Shown piece by piece: positions 59,694 through 64,000 of a DNA stretch of 64,000 bases. The notes below the pieces were generated by a model. The model was not told the DNA's origin. It made no database searches and worked only from the letters and a program-made list of their open reading frames with translations. The stretch is taken from assembly GCA_023416275.1 (NCBI GenBank), contig JAEZIB010000182.1:15637-79636 (forward strand), read 5' to 3'. The DNA is from Bacillota bacterium (lineage in GTDB: Bacteria > Bacillota > Clostridia > Acetivibrionales > DSM-1351). A program made the position numbers and the translations under genes. Within the stretch, counting starts at the first letter, position 1. Each line of letters opens with the position of its first letter.

Positions 59694-61244
59694 ATGTCAC
59701 AAATTGATAAAATTGAGAATTTAAAAAGCTTGAAGAGCTCTATCGCATTAGGTGGTGGACAGGATAAAATTGAAAAAAGACATATTGATGGGAAGCTTAC
59801 TGCAAGAGAAAGAATAGATTTGTTATTTGATGAAAATAGTTTTGTAGAAATTGATGCTTTCATTGAGTCAAGATGTTTTGACTTTGGTATGCAAAAGAAA
59901 AAGCTTGCAGGTGATGGTGTAGTTACTGGATATGGAACAGTAGACGGAAGAAAAGTATTTGTTGCTTCCCAGGACTTTACAGTTATTGGTGGTTCACTTG
60001 GTGAGATGCATGCTAAAAAAATTACAAAAGTAATGGATATGGCATTAAAAATGGGAGCACCATTCATTTCAGTTAATGATTCAGGTGGAGCACGAATTGA
60101 AGAAGGTCTTGATGCACTTTCAGGATATGGTGATATATTCTATAGAAATACCCTTGCTTCAGGCGTTATTCCACAAATATCTGTAATTATGGGGCCTTGT
60201 GCTGGTGGAGCGGTTTATTCTCCTGCAATTACAGACTTCATATTCATGGTAGATAAAACCAGTCAAATGTTTATTACAGGACCTCAGGTAATTAAATCAG
60301 TTACAGGAGAAGATGTTACTGCTGAGACTCTTGGTGGTGCTGATGTACACACAGCAGTTAGTGGTGTTGCACATTTTAAGTGTGCTAGTGAGCAGGAATG
60401 TATTGAGGACATAAAGATTTTGCTTAGCTTTATCCCTGATAACAATGTTTCTGATACTGTGTATTATGGTGTAACTGATGATACAGACAGATTAGTTGAC
60501 AGCTTAAATGGAATAATTCCTGAAGAATCAAATAAAGCATATGATATGTATGAGGTTATTAGTCATATTGTCGATGATGGCAATTTCTTTGAAATACAAA
60601 GTTATTTTGCTCAAAATATGATAATTGGTTTTGGTAGATTAAATGGTAAATCTGTAGGTATTGTTGCTAATCAACCTAAGGTTATGGCTGGCTCGCTAGA
60701 TATGAATGCAGCAGATAAGGCTGCTCGTTTTGTTCGTTTCTGTGATGCCTTCAATATCCCAGTAGTTTCCTTGACTGACGTTCCAGCTTTCCTTCCTGGT
60801 GTGGCACAAGAGCATAACGGTATAATCAGACATGGCGCTAAATTGTTATATGCATTCTCTGAGGCTACTGTACCAAAGGTTAATGTAATTTTAAGAAAAG
60901 CATATGGTGGAGCATATATAGCAATGAACAGCAAAACTATAGGTGCTGATATGGTATTAGCATGGCCTTCAGCAGAGATTGCTGTTATGGGACCAGACGG
61001 CGCAGCAAATATTATATTTAAAAAGGATATTACTGCTTCTGAGAACCCTGCAGAAACAAGAAAAGAAAAGATAGCAGAATACAGAGATAAATTTTCAAAT
61101 CCATATGTTGCTGCTGCAAGGGGTTATGTTGATGATGTTATTGAACCAGCAGAAACGAGAAAGAGGATAATATTAGCGCTTGAAATGCTAAATACTAAGA
61201 GAGAAAACAGACCTTCTAAAAAACACGGAAATATTCCGCTTTAA
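59694..61244 (+). CDS. mmdA: Acyl-CoA carboxyltransferase subunit (MmdA/PCCB type)
   Basis: A 516-residue carboxyltransferase with two crotonase-like halves. Motifs: SALGGGQD-like IALGGGQDKIEKRH, the oxyanion segments GGARIEEGLDALSGYG and GPCAGGAVYSPAI in the N-half, and RKAYGGAYIAMNS and VMGPDGAANI in the C-half. These match methylmalonyl-CoA/propionyl-CoA carboxyltransferases. It exchanges carboxyl between an acyl-CoA and biotin carried by the BCCP encoded next. ATG 59694 after AGAGGTGA. Substrate identity and decarboxylase versus transcarboxylase mode cannot be read from sequence. Confidence 0.93.
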   Translation: MSQIDKIENLKSLKSSIALGGGQDKIEKRHIDGKLTARERIDLLFDENSFVEIDAFIESRCFDFGMQKKKLAGDGVVTGYGTVDGRKVFVASQDFTVIGGSLGEMHAKKITKVMDMALKMGAPFISVNDSGGARIEEGLDALSGYGDIFYRNTLASGVIPQISVIMGPCAGGAVYSPAITDFIFMVDKTSQMFITGPQVIKSVTGEDVTAETLGGADVHTAVSGVAHFKCASEQECIEDIKILLSFIPDNNVSDTVYYGVTDDTDRLVDSLNGIIPEESNKAYDMYEVISHIVDDGNFFEIQSYFAQNMIIGFGRLNGKSVGIVANQPKVMAGSLDMNAADKAARFVRFCDAFNIPVVSLTDVPAFLPGVAQEHNGIIRHGAKLLYAFSEATVPKVNVILRKAYGGAYIAMNSKTIGADMVLAWPSAEIAVMGPDGAANIIFKKDITASENPAETRKEKIAEYRDKFSNPYVAAARGYVDDVIEPAETRKRIILALEMLNTKRENRPSKKHGNIPL

Positions 61245-61249
61245 TAACA

Positions 61250-61291
61250 AATTCAAACTTCGCACATAAAATCTAATGGTGCGGTAGAATT
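61250..61291. repeat. Repeat A, left-half copy
   Basis: ATTCAAACTTCGCACATAAA, TCTAATGGTGCGGTAGAATT, 5 bp after the carboxyltransferase stop. Confidence 0.6.
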
Positions 61292-61349
61292 TAACTTCAG
61301 ATGAATTAAATCGGGTTAGTAGTTTGTTAAATAATAGGTTTGTATAATT

Positions 61350-61390
61350 GTAAAATTAATTTATGCCGAAAGTCGGCGTAGGATGGTTAT
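61350..61390 (+). promoter_or_regulatory. Leader module B, first copy before the BCCP gene
   Basis: A perfect GCCG-AAAGT-CGGC hairpin (61365-61377), then GTAGGATGGTTA. No ATG; module D follows. Confidence 0.65.
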
Positions 61391-61391
61391 C

Positions 61392-61460
61392 AGCTTGAAA
61401 ATTAAGTTTGAACTAACGTAGTACATTTTCAAGCTCCAAAAACCACACGTGGTTTTTGCC
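61392..61460 (+). promoter_or_regulatory. Leader module D before the BCCP gene
   Basis: GCTTGAAA (61393-61400) pairs with TTTCAAGC (61427-61434). AAAAACCAC (61438-61446) pairs with GTGGTTTTT (61449-61457), ending in U5. Confidence 0.55.
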
Positions 61461-61514
61461 AGTGTAGATGTAGGCTAATCAAAAAATATGTGATGAAACT
61501 ACACAAGAATAAAA

Positions 61515-61555
61515 TTATATTTTGTGCCTAAAGTAGGCATGGGAGGGTTAGCATC
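61515..61555 (+). promoter_or_regulatory. Leader module B, second copy
   Basis: A perfect GCCT-AAAGT-AGGC hairpin (61526-61538), ATGGGAGGGTTAGC, then ATC where others have ATG. Confidence 0.65.
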
Positions 61556-61608
61556 AAAGAGTGTGGAGATAAATGGTAAGACATTGCGTACCTCCACGAT
61601 AACAAAAT

Positions 61609-61647
61609 TATAATTTACGCCAAAAGTTGGCGTGGGAGGTTAGTATG
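61609..61647 (+). promoter_or_regulatory. Leader module B of the BCCP gene
   Basis: A perfect GCCA-AAAGT-TGGC hairpin (61619-61631), GTGGGAGGTTAGT and the ATG at 61645. Confidence 0.75.
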
Positions 61648-62013
61648 AGTAAATATATAATAAAAGTTAATGGAAATCCATATGAAGTTGAAGTTCAAGA
61701 AGTGGGAGGCACGGCTTCAAGGGCTGCTGCACCAGCTGCAAAAATGCCAGCTAAGTCGGCTGCTCCTCGTGCTGCAAAGGTAGCGCAAACTGCTTCAGGT
61801 AATGCAGGAGAAGTTGTTGCACCAATGCCTGGAACTGTTCTAAAACTAAAAGTAGCTAATGGAGATACAGTAAAAAAAGGTCAGGTAATTTTAATATTAG
61901 AAGCAATGAAAATGGAAAATGAGATAGTTTCAACAGCAGACGGAAAAGTTACACTAAATGTTAGTGCAGGTCAAGCTGTAGTTGCTCGTGAGGTAATGGC
62001 AACTGTTGAATAA
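61645..62013 (+). CDS. Biotin carboxyl carrier protein of the carboxyl-transfer complex
   Basis: A 122-residue biotinyl protein. The N-terminal part (MSKYIIKVNGNPYEVEVQEV) leads to an Ala/Pro/Lys linker, then the lipoyl/biotinyl domain with VVAPMPGTVLKLKVANGD and the biotin site EAMKMENEI. It shuttles CO2 between the carboxyltransferases on either side. ATG 61645 is set by the module B SD; the in-frame start at 61627 lies in the hairpin. The 400-bp leader contains one repeat A, one D and three B modules. Confidence 0.94.
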   Translation: MSKYIIKVNGNPYEVEVQEVGGTASRAAAPAAKMPAKSAAPRAAKVAQTASGNAGEVVAPMPGTVLKLKVANGDTVKKGQVILILEAMKMENEIVSTADGKVTLNVSAGQAVVAREVMATVE

Positions 62014-62228
62014 CAAGCAATGCAATTGGCAAATTAATAATGTTTATATATTGTAAACACCCTAAAACTATCTTCAATATAGAACTGTTCAGAGATATGA
62101 AATTATCTGAATTAATAACACTAAGAAGATAGAAGGTTAAAGCTACTAAAATAATTAGTAAAGGGGGATTGAGTCCATTCCTGTAGTTTACAAAAGCTAA
62201 TGTAAAATTCGGGGGTATGGATATAATT

Positions 62229-63776
62229 ATGGCAGGAGTAAGAATTACTGAAACAGTGCTTAGAGATGCTCATCAGTCACTTATTGCAACAAGGATGAGA
62301 ACAGAAGAAATGCTTCCTATAGTTGAGAAGCTTGACAATATAGGATATCACTCATTAGAAGCATGGGGCGGAGCTACATTCGATGCATCCATGAGATTTT
62401 TAAATGAGGATCCCTGGGAAAGACTCAGAAAAATCAAGAAAGTAGCAAAAAAGACTAAACTTCAAATGCTGCTTAGAGGACAGAACCTTTTAGGCTACAA
62501 GCATTATGCAGATGACGTTGTAGAATATTTTGTACAAAAAGCTATTGCAAATGGTATGGATATTATGAGAATATTCGATGCCTTAAACGATCCAAGAAAT
62601 ATAGAAACTGCAATGAAAGCTTGTAAAAAAGAAGGCGGTCATGCTCAAGGCTGTATTTGCTATACAACAAGCCCGGTTCATAGTCTGGAGCTATTTGTAA
62701 AGGATGCAAAGAGACTTGAAAGCATGGGTGCAGATTCAATTTGCATAAAGGATATGGCAGGGCTATTAGTTCCTTATCAGGCTTACGATTTAGTTAAAGC
62801 ACTAAAAGAAAATGTAAGTGTGCCAATTCAACTGCATACACACTATACTAGCGGTGTGGCTTCAATGACATATTTAAAGGCTATAGAGGCTGGAGTTGAT
62901 GTAGTTGATTGTGCTATTTCTCCTATGGCACTTGGAACTTCGCAGCCGCCAACAGAGCCATTGGTTGCAACACTTAAGGATACAGCTTTTGACACAGGCT
63001 TGGATTTGGAAAAGCTAAGTGAGATTGCTGATTATTTTATACCTTTAAAGGAAAAGTACATCGAGAGCGGACTTTTGGATGTCAAGGTAATGGGTGTTGA
63101 TGTAAATGCACTTATTTATCAGGTTCCGGGCGGAATGTTATCTAATCTAGTTTCACAGCTAAAGCAGTCAAATGCCTTAGATAAATATGAAGAGGTTTTA
63201 AAGGAAGTGCCTAAAGTTAGAGAGGACTTCGGTTTCCCTCCATTGGTAACGCCTTCAAGTCAGATAGTTGGAACACAAGCTGTTCTTAATGTTTTGACTG
63301 GAGAAAGATACAAGATGGTTCCTAAGGAGTCAAAGGGTGTTGTAAAAGGTGAATATGGTAAGAGTCCAGCACCTATTAGTGAAGAAATATTGAAGAAAAT
63401 ATTAGGTGACGAACAGCCAATAACTTGTAGACCAGCGGACTTAATTGAGCCTGAGCTTGAGAATATTAAAGAAGCAATAAAAGACTACATTGAACAGGAT
63501 GAAGATGTACTCTCATATGCAATGCTTCCGCAGGTTGCTGAAAAGTTCTTTAAGCAGAGAATTGAAGACAGGAAAAAAGCTGAGACTTCTGCTGAAAATA
63601 CTCAAAAAGCAAATGGAGACATCAACCCAGAGGTTGTTGCTGCAATATCTGCTGCTGTTTGTGAAATGGGCAAAAGAGACGGCAAGGATTATTATGTTGG
63701 AAATATAACACAACTCAATAATCAAAATAGATGGGGCTTGTACGGTATGCTTGATAGATTTAGGACTAAAATATAG
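62229..63776 (+). CDS. Pyruvate/oxaloacetate carboxyltransferase (PycB/OadA type)
   Basis: A 515-residue subunit. The TIM-barrel carboxyltransferase domain has VRITETVLRDAHQSLIATRM, YHSLEAWGGATFDASMRFLN, EDPWERLR, CIKDMAGLLVPYQAYDLVKA, IQLHTHYTSGVASM and CAISPMALGTSQPPTE. The conserved helical domain follows, with VPGGMLSNLVSQLKQ. There is no biotinyl domain. Instead the last 50 residues (EVVAAISAAVCEMGKRDGKD to NRWGLYGMLDRFR) resemble the tail of OadG/GcdD-type small subunits. It would transfer carboxyl between oxaloacetate/pyruvate and biotin. ATG 62229 preferred over 62217, which abuts GGGGGT. Together the three genes suggest a transcarboxylase linking pyruvate/oxaloacetate and acyl-CoA. 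Confidence 0.9.
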   Translation: MAGVRITETVLRDAHQSLIATRMRTEEMLPIVEKLDNIGYHSLEAWGGATFDASMRFLNEDPWERLRKIKKVAKKTKLQMLLRGQNLLGYKHYADDVVEYFVQKAIANGMDIMRIFDALNDPRNIETAMKACKKEGGHAQGCICYTTSPVHSLELFVKDAKRLESMGADSICIKDMAGLLVPYQAYDLVKALKENVSVPIQLHTHYTSGVASMTYLKAIEAGVDVVDCAISPMALGTSQPPTEPLVATLKDTAFDTGLDLEKLSEIADYFIPLKEKYIESGLLDVKVMGVDVNALIYQVPGGMLSNLVSQLKQSNALDKYEEVLKEVPKVREDFGFPPLVTPSSQIVGTQAVLNVLTGERYKMVPKESKGVVKGEYGKSPAPISEEILKKILGDEQPITCRPADLIEPELENIKEAIKDYIEQDEDVLSYAMLPQVAEKFFKQRIEDRKKAETSAENTQKANGDINPEVVAAISAAVCEMGKRDGKDYYVGNITQLNNQNRWGLYGMLDRFRTKI

Positions 63777-63870
63777 CCCTTAATTATGAAATAAAATTCG
63801 CAATTAAATATATTATCCAGCATAATAAAATGATGCTGAACATTTTATTAAGTTGAATACACATAATCCC

Positions 63871-63910
63871 TTAAAAGGCTTTCAGTCAATGACGACTGAA
63901 AGCCTTTTAA
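63871..63910. terminator. Bidirectional terminator after the carboxyl-transfer operon
   Basis: A perfect 17-bp inverted repeat (63871-63887 with 63894-63910), loop AATGAC. It also overlaps the stop of the convergent partial gene. Confidence 0.85.
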
Positions 63911-64000
63911 CTTTCACACCCCTTATGCAAATACACATAATTATGCTTGTTGCTGAAAAATTCCATAACTGCAACGTCAGAACCAACTTTTATGTGTTTA
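63907..64000 (-). CDS. C-terminal end of an unidentified gene (continues beyond window)
   Basis: The minus-strand frame is open from the window edge to a TAA at 63907-63909, reading KHIKVGSDVAVMEFFSNKHN and YVYLHKGCES. Composition is protein-like and the stop lies in a bidirectional terminator, as expected for the end of a gene. Only 30 residues are visible, too few for me to identify a family. Confidence 0.4.
   Translation of the reverse strand, partial: KHIKVGSDVAVMEFFSNKHNYVYLHKGCES

Noticed and set aside
1..64000. CRISPR arrays, tRNA and rRNA genes
   Set aside because: No regularly spaced direct repeats with unique spacers, no cloverleaf with a T-loop signature and no rRNA sequence were noticed on reading; a tRNA and covariance-model scan would settle this.

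Overview
This window looks like chromosome from a spore-forming, anaerobic, low-GC clostridium. The evidence is direct: spoVS, spoIIM, gerW/ytfJ and dacF-type sporulation genes, class III (oxygen-sensitive) ribonucleotide reductase, and AT-rich intergenic DNA. The gene order (radical SAM protein, smc, ftsY; ylxM-ffh-rpsP-khpA-rimM-trmD-rplS-lepB-rbgA-rnhB; spoIIM-xerD-pdp-dacF; site-2 protease, scpA-scpB) suggests a Ruminiclostridium/Clostridium cluster III relative. That genus call is inference. I saw no rRNA, tRNA, CRISPR array, prophage or complete insertion sequence.

Layout. 1-5400: end of a radical SAM protein, spoVS, an HD-GYP phosphodiesterase, superoxide dismutase, a Y/R-rich small protein, a CoA-binding protein and a nitroreductase. 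5.8-13.5 kb: smc, ftsY and a large UPF0182 membrane protein. 14-19.3 kb: a ROK kinase, a PC4/YdbC-like protein, a small DUF1540 protein, and nrdD-nrdG preceded by two NrdR-like boxes. 19.6-22.1 kb (minus strand): OPT transporter and type II pantothenate kinase. 22.1-23.4 kb: gene-free and rich in repeats. 23.4-34.7 kb: an NYN protein, then the signal-recognition/ribosome-maturation cluster through yraN. 35.0-40.1 kb: a dipeptidase, then a minus-strand surface-protein locus. 40.3-53.9 kb: aminotransferase, a glyA relic, a beta-CASP nuclease-like protein, a transglycosylase-like protein, lactate permease, proC, rnhA, nudF, spoIIM, xerD, pdp and dacF. 54.2-58.8 kb: chromosome segregation (scpA/scpB), gerW and rluB. 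59.7-63.8 kb: a three-gene biotin-dependent carboxyl-transfer module.

Two things stand out. First, 35935-40075 encodes an intact SipW-type signal peptidase, an ABC-ATPase homologue that has lost every recognisable catalytic motif, and a permease fused to a second SipW-like domain in which the catalytic Ser and His are replaced. Two small secreted proteins with matching SipW-type signal peptides follow. This looks like an export or assembly locus for a TasA/camelysin-like surface protein, built on a pseudo-ABC pair. Second, a dispersed RNA-like module sits at the ribosome binding site of at least eight unrelated genes. It is a 4-bp hairpin of the form GCCN-AAAGU-NGGC, followed by a Shine-Dalgarno sequence and ATG. 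The fourth stem pair appears as C:G, U:A, G:C and A:U in different copies, which is covariation visible by eye. Several leaders also carry a two-hairpin module with an oligo-U run, a possible attenuator.

Other structure: a palindromic intergenic repeat family (about 12 copies, mostly just after stop codons), two copies of a two-hairpin 'ACGAGGC' element, a roughly 160-nt multi-hairpin element with terminal inverted repeats directly after ftsY, and a MITE-like hairpin.
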